Positions 38,409 through 47,634 of a stretch of DNA of 64,000 nt are shown here, piece by piece. The notes beneath the pieces were generated by a model. The model was given only the letters and a program-made list of their open reading frames with translations, made no database searches and was not told the DNA's origin. The DNA lies in NCBI RefSeq assembly GCF_025264685.1, contig NZ_CP073721.1:1913001-1977000 (forward strand). The letters are read 5' to 3'. Origin of the DNA: Dactylosporangium roseum. Lineage in GTDB: Bacteria; Actinomycetota; Actinomycetes; Mycobacteriales; Micromonosporaceae. Position 1 is the stretch's first letter; each line of letters starts with the position of its first letter. Both the position numbers and the translations under genes were made by a program.

Positions 38409-39860
38409 TCAGGGCAGCCGCGGCCCCGCCTCCCGCTGTGCGGCGAGCCACGACTCGACGTCGTCGGCGGTGCGCGGCAGGCCCGCGGAGAGCACCTGTG
38501 CGCCGGCCGGGGTCACCAGCACGTCGTCCTCGATGCGCACGCCGATGCCGCGCAGCTCGGCCGGGACCAGCTCGTCCTCCGGCTGGAAGTACAGGCCGGG
38601 CTCGACGGTCAGCACGTAGCCGGCCTCGAGGGTGCCCTCGCGGTACTTCTCCTTGCGGGCCGAGGCGCAGTCGTGCACGTCGAGGCCCAGCATGTGACCG
38701 AATCCGTGCAGCGTCCACCGCCGGTACAGGATGCTCTTCGGATCCATCGCCTGGTCGACGCTGACCGGCAGCACACCCAGGTCGGCGAGGCCCTCGGCGA
38801 GCACCCGCATGCAGGTCTGGTGCACGTCGTCGAACGCGGTGCCGGGGCGGATGACGTCGATGCCGGCCTGCTGCGAGCGGTACACGATCTCGTAGACCTG
38901 GCGTTGCAGCGGGGAGAAGGTGCCGGAGACGGGGACGGTCCGGGTGACGTCGGCCGTGTAGAGGTGCCGGTTCTCCACGCCCATGTCCATGAGCAGCAGG
39001 TCGCCGGGGTTGGTGCGGCCGTCGTTGCGCATCCAGTGCAGGATCGCCGCGTGGGCGCCGCTGCCCACGATCGAGCCGTAACCGACCGTGTTGCCGTCGT
39101 GCCGCGCGCGCAGCCCGAACACGCCCTCGATCAGCCGCTCGCTGACCGCCCGGTCGGCGGGCAGGATCCGGGCCACGTCCTCGAAGCCGCGGACCGTCGC
39201 GTCGACCGCGTCCTGGAGCTGCTCGAGCTCCCACGCGTCCTTCACCAGGCGCAGCTCGGACAGGACCCGGGCCAGCTCCCGGTCGCGCTCCGGCTCGGCC
39301 GTGCGGACCCGGGCGTCGACGGAGGCGTCGAAGCCGCGCAGCACCCGCGTGCGGCCCGGCGCGCAGTCGTCGAGCGCGGCCGGCAGGTCGTCGAGGTGCG
39401 CGGTGTTCAACTGGAGCTCGGTCGACTTCTCGGCCAGGGTGTGCCGGCGGCCGATCCACAGCTCGCCGTGGTCGCGGTCGCGGAAGAACTCGTCGGTGTC
39501 GCGCGGCGAGCGGGGGCGGATGAACAGCGTGGCCTCGTGGCCGCTGTCCGTCGGGCGCATCAGCAGTACCGCATCCGGATCATGCTCGCCGGTGAGCCAC
39601 ACGTGCTCGGTGCCGGGCCGGAACGGGTTGTTGGTGTCGTTGCTGCGCACCGACTCGGCCCCGGTCGGGATGACCAGCGTCTCGCCCGGGAAGGCCGAGG
39701 AGAGGTCCGCGCGGCGTTTGGCGTGGTTGGGGGCCTCGACCCGGGGCGCCGTGTCGAGGGACGAGTCGCGCCAACCGGTCCGCATGAACTGGATGAACCG
39801 TTCCGGGAAGTCGGGATCGTGCGACTGGCTGCCGGTCGGCTGTTGACCTGCGTCCTCCAT
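38409..39860 (-). CDS. pepP: Xaa-Pro aminopeptidase (M24B)
   Basis: 483-residue pita-bread metallopeptidase that removes an N-terminal residue before proline. The two-metal site is seen in LLLMDMGVENRHLYTADVTR (Asp, Asp), HGFGHMLGLDVHD (His), VLTVEPGLYF (Glu) and GIGVRIEDDVLV (Glu). N-terminal creatinase-like domain about residues 40-230. ATG 39860 chosen; an in-frame ATG at 39899 would add 13 residues. Divergent from the asparagine synthase-like gene. Confidence 0.92.
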   Translation of the reverse strand: MEDAGQQPTGSQSHDPDFPERFIQFMRTGWRDSSLDTAPRVEAPNHAKRRADLSSAFPGETLVIPTGAESVRSNDTNNPFRPGTEHVWLTGEHDPDAVLLMRPTDSGHEATLFIRPRSPRDTDEFFRDRDHGELWIGRRHTLAEKSTELQLNTAHLDDLPAALDDCAPGRTRVLRGFDASVDARVRTAEPERDRELARVLSELRLVKDAWELEQLQDAVDATVRGFEDVARILPADRAVSERLIEGVFGLRARHDGNTVGYGSIVGSGAHAAILHWMRNDGRTNPGDLLLMDMGVENRHLYTADVTRTVPVSGTFSPLQRQVYEIVYRSQQAGIDVIRPGTAFDDVHQTCMRVLAEGLADLGVLPVSVDQAMDPKSILYRRWTLHGFGHMLGLDVHDCASARKEKYREGTLEAGYVLTVEPGLYFQPEDELVPAELRGIGVRIEDDVLVTPAGAQVLSAGLPRTADDVESWLAAQREAGPRLP

Positions 39861-39931
39861 GGTTGGCCCCCTGTGCCATCGCGGGAATTCGTACTCCACC
39901 TGCGACCGTACCGCGTGCGAAGATGCAGGCT

Positions 39932-41986
39932 ATGGCGGGACTGCTCACGTTCGTCAGCGCGCGGGGCAACGCGTCGGCGCACCGGGATCAGATCGCCGAC
40001 GCGCTCGAGCTGATGCGCCACCGCGGCCCGGACGAGCACCGGGTGGTCGCCACCGACGACGTCGTGTTCGCCGCCAACCGTCTCATCGTGACCGATTTCA
40101 CGGGCGGCCGCCAGCCGGTGACCTACCCGCCGGGCGGCGTCACCGCCGGCCGCTACGTCATCGTCCTCGACGGTGCCGTCTACAACGCCGGTGAGCTGCG
40201 CGAAGAACTCATCGAGGAGCGCGGCGCCGACTTCGCCTCCGGCGCCGAGGCCGAGGTGATCGTCGCCGCCTACCACCACTGGGGCCCGAGCGCGGTCAAC
40301 CGGCTGCGCGGCATGTTCGCGTTCGTCATCTGGGACAGCTCGGCCCGTCGTGCGTTCGGCGCCCGGGACCCCTACGGCATCAAGCCGCTCTACCGGCTGG
40401 CCACGGCCGACGGTGTCTACCTGGCCAGCGAGAAGAAGGCGCTCCTGCCGTTCGTCGCCGACCAGACGGCCGTCGACACGGCGAACCTCCAGCACTATCT
40501 GACGATGCAGTACGTGCCGGAGCCGGCCACCATGCACCCCGACGTGCGGCGACTGGGCGCCGGGGAGTCGTTCGTCTACACGCCGGGCGGACCGCTGGCC
40601 AACCGGCGGTACAGCCAGCTCGACTTCCGGCCCGCGGTGGCCGCCGACGAGGGCGCCCTCATCCAGCGGATCACCGTCGCGTTACGGGACAGCGTCCACA
40701 CCCACCTCAGGGCCGACGCGCCGGTCGGCGCGTTCCTGTCCAGCGGCATCGACTCGACCGCGATCGTCGCGCTCGCCGCCGAGGCCGAACCGAACCTGCG
40801 CACCTACACCGTCGGCTACGACGTCGAGCAGTACTCCGAGATCGCCGTCGCCGAGCAGTCGGCGCGGACGCTCGGCGTGCCGATCGCCTCGACGGTCGTC
40901 AGCGCCGCCGACTTCATGCAGGCCCTGCCGCGCATCGTCTGGCACCTCGACGACCCGGTCGCCGACCCCGCGCTGGTGCCGCTGTACTTCCTCGCGCAGC
41001 GGGCCCGCCGGGACGTCGCCGTGGTCCTCGGCGGCGACGGCGCCGACGAGCTGTTCGGCGGTTACCCGATCTACCGCGAGCCGCTGTCGCTGTCGACCGT
41101 CAGCCATCTGCCCGACTCGGTGCGCCGCGGACTGCGCGCCGTCTCGCGGGTCATCCCGCAGGGCGTGAAGGGCAAGAGCTTCCTGGAGCGGGGCACCACG
41201 CCCATCGAGGAGCGCTACTACGGCAACGCGCGCATCTTCACCGACGAGGAGAAGGCGGCGCTGCTGCGCCACCACGTGACCGGCATCCGGCACACCGACG
41301 TCACCGCGCCGGTCTTCAAGGAGGCCAGCGCCCTGGATGACGTCACCACGATGCAGTACATCGACCTCTACACCTGGCTGCGCGGCGACATCCTGGTCAA
41401 GGCCGACCGGATGACGATGGCCCACTCGCTCCAGCTCCGCACGCCGTTTCTGGACCGGGCCGTCTTCGAGGCCGCCTCCGTCCTGCCGACCGAGCTGAAG
41501 GTGCCGCCGCGCTCCCAGGAGACGAAGGCCGCACTGCGTCGCGCCCTCGCCGGGATCGTGCCGGAGGCGATCGTCCACCGCAAGAAGCTCGGCTTCCCGG
41601 TGCCGATCCGGCCGTGGCTGCGGGGGGAGATGTACGACTGGGCGCACGGCCTGCTCGACACCTCCGGCGCCGGCGACCTGCTCGACCTCGACGTGGTCCG
41701 CGGCCTGCTCGGGGCGCACCGCAAGAACGAGGCCGACCACTCGCGCAAGCTCTGGACCGTGCTCGTCTTCTGCGTGTGGCACGCCGTGTTCGTCACCGGC
41801 ACGATGAAGCCGGGCGTCCCGAGCGCTCCGGGGCCGGGCCACGGAGCGGGCGGCGGGTTCGACGGCGGTCCCGGCCCCGGCTCGGGTGGGCTTTTCAACG
41901 CCTGGGGCGCCTCCGCGAAGCCGGGTTATTTCGCTGGTGAGGCCGGTCAAGCCGGGCAATACCCGGAGGAAATCCACCTACCGTGA
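39932..41986 (+). CDS. asnB: asparagine synthase-like protein lacking the glutaminase nucleophile
   Basis: 684-residue AsnB-family protein. The C-terminal synthetase domain is intact: PP-loop FLSSGIDSTAIVAL, LGGDGADELFGGYPI, and YTWLRGDILVKADRM. In the N-terminal glutaminase domain residue 2, which must be Cys (family MCGLL), is Ala (MAGLLTFVSARGN), and the NGEIYN strand has become DGAVYNAGEL, so glutamine hydrolysis should be lost and free ammonia or another nitrogen source used. RHRGPDE is kept. The C-terminus carries a Gly/Pro-rich tail of about 50 residues (GGGFDGGPGPGSGGLF) not usual in AsnB. An ATG three codons upstream is possible but does not restore Cys. Confidence 0.88.
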   Translation: MAGLLTFVSARGNASAHRDQIADALELMRHRGPDEHRVVATDDVVFAANRLIVTDFTGGRQPVTYPPGGVTAGRYVIVLDGAVYNAGELREELIEERGADFASGAEAEVIVAAYHHWGPSAVNRLRGMFAFVIWDSSARRAFGARDPYGIKPLYRLATADGVYLASEKKALLPFVADQTAVDTANLQHYLTMQYVPEPATMHPDVRRLGAGESFVYTPGGPLANRRYSQLDFRPAVAADEGALIQRITVALRDSVHTHLRADAPVGAFLSSGIDSTAIVALAAEAEPNLRTYTVGYDVEQYSEIAVAEQSARTLGVPIASTVVSAADFMQALPRIVWHLDDPVADPALVPLYFLAQRARRDVAVVLGGDGADELFGGYPIYREPLSLSTVSHLPDSVRRGLRAVSRVIPQGVKGKSFLERGTTPIEERYYGNARIFTDEEKAALLRHHVTGIRHTDVTAPVFKEASALDDVTTMQYIDLYTWLRGDILVKADRMTMAHSLQLRTPFLDRAVFEAASVLPTELKVPPRSQETKAALRRALAGIVPEAIVHRKKLGFPVPIRPWLRGEMYDWAHGLLDTSGAGDLLDLDVVRGLLGAHRKNEADHSRKLWTVLVFCVWHAVFVTGTMKPGVPSAPGPGHGAGGGFDGGPGPGSGGLFNAWGASAKPGYFAGEAGQAGQYPEEIHLP

Positions 41987-41992
41987 GCGGCA

Positions 41993-43120
41993 ATGCTGCT
42001 CAAGTTCCGCCTCCAGAACTACCGCTCGGTCCGTGACGTCCAGGAGCTGACGACCCTCCTGGCGGAAACCCGGTCACCGCACGGCGGCTTCCCGGTGCGG
42101 TTCGCGCACGGCGGCGCGGTCCGGGTGTCGCCGCTGGTCGGCGTCTTCGGGGCGAACGCGAGCGGCAAGTCGACGGTGCTGCGCGCCCTCGGCTCGCTGC
42201 GCGCGCTGGCGGCGGCCGGCAGCGACGCCCGGGAGGCGGCCCGCCGGTTCGAGCCGTTCCAGCTCGATCCCGCCGCGCGGCTGCTGCCGACACGGTTCGA
42301 GGTGGAGTTCGTCCTCGACGGCATCCGATACGTGTACGGCTGCGCGTACAAGTCGGGCGAAATCGCCGGCGAATGGCTCCACGCGCACGGGCGGGACCGC
42401 CGGCGGGTGTGGTTCGAGCGCGACCGTCACACGACCCGCTGCCTGCCCGAGGCGGGTCTCGACCGGCTCGCCGCCGCCGTCGACCCGGAGACGACCCTGC
42501 TCGCGTTCGGCGCCGACGCCGAGCACCCGTGGCTGGCGCCGATCGCGCAGTGGCTCGGCGGGCTGCGCCGGGTCCGGATCGCGGCCGGCGCCCGGCTCGT
42601 CGCCGACCTCGACCGGCTCGCCGCCCGCTGGAGCGACCAGTTGACGCTGCTGCTGACCCGGGCCGACCTGGGCATCTCGGGCGTCGATACCAGCACCTCG
42701 ACGCTCCGGCTCATACACGAGGGCCGGTCCGGTCCGCAGCCGCTCGGCGCGTACGTCGAGTCCGACGGCACCATCGCCTGGCTCGACCTGCTCATCGAGC
42801 TGCTCCACGCGCTGGACCACGGCGGCGTGCTGCTCATCGACGACCTCGACGCGATCCTGCACCCCGTCCTGCTGACGGAGGCGCTCCGGCTGCTGCGCGA
42901 CCGCGACCTCAACCCTGCCCGTGCACAGTTGATCTTCACCGCCCGGTCGGTGCCGCCCGCGGCCGAGGGCGCCGAGGTGCTCGAACCGGACCAGTGCTGG
43001 TACGCGGTGAAGGGCGCCGACGGCGCGACGTCACTGGTGCGGGAAGGCAGGGCGCCGGAGATCGGCCCGGGCGAACTCGCCAGGGAGCTCTGGCTGGCCA
43101 AGCAGCGGCTCAGGCCGTGA
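41993..43120 (+). CDS. AAA family ATPase (ABC/OLD-like, ATP-binding protein)
   Basis: 375-residue ATPase of the SMC/ABC-like group without a nuclease domain. Start FRLQNYRSVRDVQELT, Walker A GVFGANASGKSTVLRAL, signature-like ESDGTIAWLDLLIELL, Walker B GVLLIDDLDAILHP with Asp-Asp instead of the usual Asp-Glu, and a C-terminal ARAQLIFTARSV switch region. Related proteins occur in phage defence but also alone; no effector gene is next to it. Begins 6 bases after asnB. Function unknown. Confidence 0.82.
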   Translation: MLLKFRLQNYRSVRDVQELTTLLAETRSPHGGFPVRFAHGGAVRVSPLVGVFGANASGKSTVLRALGSLRALAAAGSDAREAARRFEPFQLDPAARLLPTRFEVEFVLDGIRYVYGCAYKSGEIAGEWLHAHGRDRRRVWFERDRHTTRCLPEAGLDRLAAAVDPETTLLAFGADAEHPWLAPIAQWLGGLRRVRIAAGARLVADLDRLAARWSDQLTLLLTRADLGISGVDTSTSTLRLIHEGRSGPQPLGAYVESDGTIAWLDLLIELLHALDHGGVLLIDDLDAILHPVLLTEALRLLRDRDLNPARAQLIFTARSVPPAAEGAEVLEPDQCWYAVKGADGATSLVREGRAPEIGPGELARELWLAKQRLRP

Positions 43121-43189
43121 TACTGGCCCTGGAACCGGTCACCGTGGTCTCGGTCCGGGACCGGGCGGCCGGAGTGAGGCGGAGGGCGC

Positions 43190-44113
43190 ATGGCGGCATA
43201 TGCGGTGGTGCTCGGTGAGGCGTTGGTCGACCTGCTGGAAGAGCCGGCCGGCGACTCGGTGATCTACCGGCCCGCCGTCGGGGGCGCCCCGTTCAACGTC
43301 GCCGTGGGCATCGCCCGGCTCGGCGTGCGCAGCGAGTTCCTCGGCTCGTTCGGCGACGACCCCTGGGGGCCCCGCCTGCTGCGGTTCCTCACCGACGCGG
43401 GCGTCGGCACCGGCGGCACCGTGACCGTTCCCGGTGTCGCCACGACCCTGGCCGTCACCACGTTCGAGGGGCACGAGCCGACGTTCCGCTTCTACGGCAA
43501 CCCGCCGTCGTACGGCCTCTTCGACGTCCCGGACGTCGACGCCGACCTGGTCGCCGGCGCGGGACTGCTCTACTGCGGCTCGATGTGCCTGCTCGCCCCG
43601 CCGGTGCTCGCCGCGGCCCGGCGCGCCTGGGCGGTGCCCGGCCCGGTCCGCGTCTTCGACCCCAACGTCCGGCCGGTCGTCGGACTCAACCCGGAGGTCG
43701 TCGCCGAGTTCGCCGCCACCGCCGACCTGGTCAAGCTGTCGTCCGCCGACGCCACGGCGCTGTGGGGCGAGTCCCCGGAGGCCGCCGCCGGCCGGCTCCT
43801 CGACCTCGGCGCCGGGGCGGTCGTCGTGACGACCGGCGCGTCCGGCGCGCTCGTGGCGTGCCGATCGGGGAGGGTACGGGTGCCGGCGCCGCCGATCACC
43901 GCGGTCGACGCCACCGGGGCCGGCGACGCCACGATGGCCGGGCTGTCGTGGGGTATCCTCGCCCACGGCCTGCCGGGCGACCTCGGCGGTTGGGCCCTGC
44001 TCACCCGGGTCGCGGTGCACGTCGCGGGCCTGGTGTGCGAGTCGCGCGGGGGCGCCGTGTCGATGCCGACGCTCGCCGAGCTGCGCGCGCGGTTCGTAGA
44101 CTTGGCGGTGTGA
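43190..44113 (+). CDS. PfkB family carbohydrate kinase (fructokinase-like)
   Basis: 307-residue sugar kinase. N-terminal VVLGEALVDLLEE and VGGAPFNVAVGIARLG (substrate loop), C-terminal signature ITAVDATGAGDATMAGLSWG with the catalytic Asp. The order fits fructokinases; 2-keto-3-deoxygluconate or other furanose kinases are alternatives. ATG after GGAGGG. Its stop overlaps the next gene (GTGA). Confidence 0.9.
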   Translation: MAAYAVVLGEALVDLLEEPAGDSVIYRPAVGGAPFNVAVGIARLGVRSEFLGSFGDDPWGPRLLRFLTDAGVGTGGTVTVPGVATTLAVTTFEGHEPTFRFYGNPPSYGLFDVPDVDADLVAGAGLLYCGSMCLLAPPVLAAARRAWAVPGPVRVFDPNVRPVVGLNPEVVAEFAATADLVKLSSADATALWGESPEAAAGRLLDLGAGAVVVTTGASGALVACRSGRVRVPAPPITAVDATGAGDATMAGLSWGILAHGLPGDLGGWALLTRVAVHVAGLVCESRGGAVSMPTLAELRARFVDLAV

Positions 44114-44847
44114 CGCCCGGGCGGCTGGACCGCTATGTGCTGACGAGCAGGGTGACGGCCGCGGCGGTCGCCTCGGTTCTCGTCGCGCTGCGGGCCGCCT
44201 ACGAGTTCGGCGTCACCCCGCAGCGCACCCCGGTCTGGCTGACGGTCACGCTGCTGATCGCCCCGGTCGTCCTGCTGAGCGCCGCGTTCATCGTGTTCGG
44301 CATCGTCTTCCGGCCGGTGCACCAGCCGTTGCCGTCGGCGCTGCGGATCCGCGGCGACGCGTTCGTCGTGCCGGGCTCACCGGTCTGGCTGGGCCGGCTC
44401 TCGATGGGGTGGGCGCTGCTCGGCACCCTGTTCCTCGAGAGCGACCCGTCCCTGCCGCTGGGCGTGCGCATCGCCGTCAACACCGGCGCCGGGCTGTTCA
44501 TCGCCGCGGCCGCGATCCCGCTCCTGCGCGGCCCCAGGATCGTGGTCAGCCCGTCCGGCCTGGCGATCCGGGCCGGTGGCCGGCGCGAGGTCGCCTGGGA
44601 CGACCTGGTCCGCGTGCCGGCCACCCCACTCCCGCTGACGGTGCGCAGCCCGAAGCTGGCGCTGAGCATCCGCCGCCCGGGCCACCCTGAGCCCGGCTGG
44701 CTGCTGATCCCGCTGGAGCTGCTGGCCGTCGAGCCGGTCTTCCTGGGCTCGGTGGTCGAGCACTACGTCGAGCACCCCGACCGCCGGCCGGCCATCGGCA
44801 CCCGGGAGGAGTACGCGAGGCTGACCGGCCAGCCGGTGACGTCGTAG
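44110..44847 (+). CDS. hypothetical membrane protein
   Basis: 245-residue protein with four hydrophobic segments in the first half (around VLVALRAAYEFG, VTLLIAPVVLLSAAFIVFGI, WLGRLSMGWALLGTLF and AGLFIAAAAIPLL), then a soluble C-terminal domain with a PH-like strand pattern (RIVVSPSGLAIRAGGRREVA followed by WDDLVRV). No family name recognised. GTG 44110 overlaps the PfkB stop, so the two are cotranslated. Ends 9 bases before the convergent cupin gene. Confidence 0.7.
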   Translation: MTPGRLDRYVLTSRVTAAAVASVLVALRAAYEFGVTPQRTPVWLTVTLLIAPVVLLSAAFIVFGIVFRPVHQPLPSALRIRGDAFVVPGSPVWLGRLSMGWALLGTLFLESDPSLPLGVRIAVNTGAGLFIAAAAIPLLRGPRIVVSPSGLAIRAGGRREVAWDDLVRVPATPLPLTVRSPKLALSIRRPGHPEPGWLLIPLELLAVEPVFLGSVVEHYVEHPDRRPAIGTREEYARLTGQPVTS

Positions 44848-44856
44848 CCGGGGCGC

Positions 44857-45336
44857 TCAGATCCAGAACGTGTCGTGGTCGAGCATGAAGGCGGCGCGTT
44901 CCTCGTCGGTCATCTTCCCGAGCTCGGGCAGCCCCTCGAAGTACGCCTCACGCGGCGCACCGGGCGCGAAGTGCAACAACATCGAGGCCGGCTCGCCCGA
45001 CTCGTTGCGGAAGGCGTGGACGCCGCCCTCCGGAACGTGGACGAAGTCGCCGGGCTCGGTGTCGATCCACCGTTTGCCGTCGAAGATGCGCACCGATCCC
45101 TTCAGGATGTAGAAGGACTCGGAGATCGACCGGTGGAAGTGCGCGTCGGGCCCGCTGGGCTGCGGCCCCATCTCCCACCGGTAGAGCCCGAACTGTCCGT
45201 TGGTGGTGGCCCCGGTGGCAAGGTAGTGCACGGTGTTCCCGTTCGCGTACGTCCACTCGGGAGCCGCGCCGACCGGCCGGTAGGTGGCATTCAGTTCCCC
45301 GGTCTCACCGAGGTATCGAGGTGGCGGATAGGACAT
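44857..45336 (-). CDS. cupin domain protein
   Basis: 159-residue single-domain cupin. Motif 1 is seen in PDAHFHRSISESFYILKGSV (His-x-His...Glu) and motif 2 in PGDFVHVPEGGVHAFRNESG (final His), so a metal site is likely. Residues after 130 (LGKMTDEERAAFMLDHDTFW) form a helical tail. Dioxygenase or sugar-binding role cannot be decided. ATG 45336 has a GGAGGA site upstream on the minus strand. Confidence 0.85.
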   Translation of the reverse strand: MSYPPPRYLGETGELNATYRPVGAAPEWTYANGNTVHYLATGATTNGQFGLYRWEMGPQPSGPDAHFHRSISESFYILKGSVRIFDGKRWIDTEPGDFVHVPEGGVHAFRNESGEPASMLLHFAPGAPREAYFEGLPELGKMTDEERAAFMLDHDTFWI

Positions 45337-45357
45337 TCCTCCACCCTACGGTTCCCG

Positions 45358-45440
45358 GCTGCCCGTTCCGCGTCCCTTGCCGGTTTGCGGGGCCGTGTTC
45401 CCGCGTCCTTGCCTCGGTCTTGCGGCTGCCGCCGGCCTGA
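45358..45440. repeat. direct repeat R1 flanking the XRE gene group
   Basis: 83 bases that match 48212-48297 with about three substitutions and three single-base gaps, same orientation. Contains the shared core GGTTTGCGGGGCCGTGTTCC. Lies between the cupin and XRE genes. Confidence 0.85.
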
Positions 45441-45502
45441 ACACCCGCCGAGCCGTTCACAGCGGCTACGCTCGATGCACGGCGTACCACAAACTGACGG
45501 GG

Positions 45503-46732
45503 ATGCCCATGTCGCGAAGCGAGGTCGATCCACGGTTCGGTGACCTGCTGCGCGCGTTGTTGGAGGCGCGGGGCCTGTCGTATCGGGGGCTGGCCGCGCG
45601 GGTGTACCAGGGCAAGAGCTACGTGCACGATCTGGCGACCGGACGGGCGGCGCCAACCGTCGATGTCGCCAAGCGGCTCGATGAGGCGCTCGACGCTGGC
45701 GGGGCGTTGATCGCGCTCGTCCAGGCACCGTTGGTCGGACCGCCTCCCGGGGTGGAGGAGCCGGCGACGGATGCGGAGCTGGAAGCTATCGAGTTGGTTC
45801 GCCGGGTCGAGGCGAGTGACATCGGCGACGGCACGCTGAGCCGTCTGGAAGAGGCGGCCGACCGGATGGCGATGAGCTACGCCGGCACGCCGCCGGAAGA
45901 GTTGCTGCCACGGGTACGCCGGCATCTCAGCTACGTCACCGGGCTGGTCGACGTGCGGGCGACGATCGAGGCCCAACGCAGGCTTCTCGTGGTCGGCGGG
46001 TGGCTCGCGCTGCTTGCCGCCACGCTCCACATCGACCTTCGGCAGCGGGCCGCAGCCGAGGCGTGGTTGACCACGGCAGAGCAGATGGCCGTGCACGCTG
46101 GACATGACGAGATCCGCGCCTGGTGCTATGAGACCCGTGCGTGGGACGTGCTGACCGACGGCCGGTACCCCGAGGCGCTGGCACTGTCCCAGCGGGCGCA
46201 GTCCATCGCACCGGCGGGCGGCTCCGCGTTGATCCAGGCGACGGCGCAGGAGGGTCGGGCGTGGGCGCGGATGGGCGGATCGGCGGAGACCCGCGACGCG
46301 CTCGAACGTGTCGCGCGGCTGGTCAGCAACCTACGCACACCCGAGCGACCGGAGCATCACTACCGGTACGATCCGGCCAAGGCAATCTCGTACACCGCCA
46401 CCACGCTCGCCTGGGTCGGCGATCCGGCCGCCGAGCAGTTCGCCCGCTCCGCAATCGGTGAGCTGCTGACCGATCCGGGCGGGGTGCCTCGCCCGCGCCG
46501 GGTGGCGTCGGCCAGGCTCGACCTGGCACTTGCGCTGCTGGCGGCTGACAAGCCTGATGAGGCCGGCGCCGAGGCGTTGTCGGCGGTCACGTCGGGGCGG
46601 ATCGTGCCGTCGAACTGGTGGCGTGCCACAGAGGTGCTGGCGGGCGTGGAACGCAGCGGCGTCCAGGAGGCACAGGACCTTCGCGACGCCTGCCATGCCT
46701 TCCGGCCAACCCGGCGTGAGCTGACAAGCTGA
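45503..46732 (+). CDS. XRE family regulator with TPR-like C-terminus
   Basis: 409-residue actinobacterial regulator. N-terminal HTH: LLRALLEARGLSYRGLAARV then SYVHDLATGRAAPTVDVAKR. The rest is helical with tetratricopeptide-like repeats (LIQATAQEGRAWARMG, RRVASARLDLALALLAADKP). Proteins of this type often pair with small neighbouring proteins, here three in a row. ATG 45503 chosen, with ATG 45509 equally possible. No ligand known. The group lies between two long direct repeats. Confidence 0.88.
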   Translation: MPMSRSEVDPRFGDLLRALLEARGLSYRGLAARVYQGKSYVHDLATGRAAPTVDVAKRLDEALDAGGALIALVQAPLVGPPPGVEEPATDAELEAIELVRRVEASDIGDGTLSRLEEAADRMAMSYAGTPPEELLPRVRRHLSYVTGLVDVRATIEAQRRLLVVGGWLALLAATLHIDLRQRAAAEAWLTTAEQMAVHAGHDEIRAWCYETRAWDVLTDGRYPEALALSQRAQSIAPAGGSALIQATAQEGRAWARMGGSAETRDALERVARLVSNLRTPERPEHHYRYDPAKAISYTATTLAWVGDPAAEQFARSAIGELLTDPGGVPRPRRVASARLDLALALLAADKPDEAGAEALSAVTSGRIVPSNWWRATEVLAGVERSGVQEAQDLRDACHAFRPTRRELTS

Positions 46733-46876
46733 CCGTCCGCCGCGTCCGGACAGGCACGGACACCAGCGGACAGCGCGACGGTTCTCAATGTCCGCACCGG
46801 TCGCAAGACTACGGATGAGGACGGCGGTCAAGCCGTCTCGCCACTCGTCACCGTGCAGACCTACAGGAGTACACGC

Positions 46877-47293
46877 GTGAAGGCCCGCCGAGACCCTGAC
46901 CGACAGCGCTTCCCCGTTCACCTCGGATCGCCCGATGTTCGCAGTGCCAACGCTCGCGTCGAGTTCATCGACGGAGACCCGGTCATGCTCATCGATGACG
47001 GCGACGTCGAGATCAAGTTCTTCTCCGGCCTCGGCGGCACGTGGCGGAGGCCACCAACGGCGGGCGCGAGATCGCCGCAGTCGCGCCGGCGTTCGCCCAA
47101 ACGAGTTGCGAACGGGCGAACCTGTGCGGGCAGCGTCTGCGGACCAGCCGCGGTAGGTGCCGTGCTGCTCCCCGGCGCGCCGCGGCTGAGATCCCGGTGG
47201 CGTCGGGTCGAGTGGTCGGGCGCATCGATCGTGTTGGCCGGTGCGCCCGACCTGCAGACGTTCGAGATCACGACCGATGGGAGCGGGGCATGA
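46877..47293 (+). CDS. hypothetical protein with internally frame-shifted segment
   Basis: 138-residue protein of unknown function. The N-terminal half looks natural (FPVHLGSPDVRSANARVEFI then VMLIDDGDVEIKFFSGLGG). From about residue 57 to 75 the reading looks scrambled (RRPPTAGARSPQSRRRSP), while another frame there reads EATNGGREIAAVAPAFAQ; after that the sequence again looks natural and ends QTFEITTDGSGA. A lost G near 47046 and a gained A near 47100 would explain it. GTG after AGGAG; stop overlaps the next gene (ATGA). Confidence 0.6.
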   Translation: MKARRDPDRQRFPVHLGSPDVRSANARVEFIDGDPVMLIDDGDVEIKFFSGLGGTWRRPPTAGARSPQSRRRSPKRVANGRTCAGSVCGPAAVGAVLLPGAPRLRSRWRRVEWSGASIVLAGAPDLQTFEITTDGSGA

Positions 47294-47634
47294 CGACCAT
47301 GTACGCCGGTGGTGAGCTGGTGGCGCATGCGCAAGCGATGCTCGACGTCCACGTGGTCGCTGTCGCGACGGGCTTGTGCATCGGCTGCGGCGCGCCCGGT
47401 CCGTGCGCCGAACGGGAGCGCGCGGCGACGGTGTTCAAGAAGTCGTTGCGCCTGCCGCACCGCACGCCGGGTGCGACCCGCCCGGAACCGCTCGGAGCGC
47501 AACGCGGCGGCGGCAGGGGCTGGTTGACCGCCACGACGATTCGAGAACTCCCAACAGATCAACGCGGATCGGTACCCTGCGCTCGCGAGCGAGGGCACCG
47601 TATTCCACGGCCTTCTCGCGGCAAGGAGCGATGA
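47290..47634 (+). CDS. hypothetical protein with CxxCG...C motif
   Basis: 114-residue protein. The N-terminal 60 residues look conserved (MYAGGELVAHAQAMLDVHVV then GLCIGCGAPGPCAERERAA), with three Cys spaced like a small zinc site, then LRLPHRTPGATRPEPLGAQR. The C-terminal 45 residues are of low quality and may be an extension into noncoding sequence. Similar small proteins accompany XRE regulators in related actinobacteria (from memory). ATG overlaps the previous stop. Confidence 0.65.
   Translation: MTTMYAGGELVAHAQAMLDVHVVAVATGLCIGCGAPGPCAERERAATVFKKSLRLPHRTPGATRPEPLGAQRGGGRGWLTATTIRELPTDQRGSVPCARERGHRIPRPSRGKER

Noticed and set aside
41993..43120. AAA ATPase as part of a phage-defence system
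   Set aside because: No nuclease, protease, toxin or reverse transcriptase gene is adjacent; neighbours are metabolic, so a defence claim is not supported.
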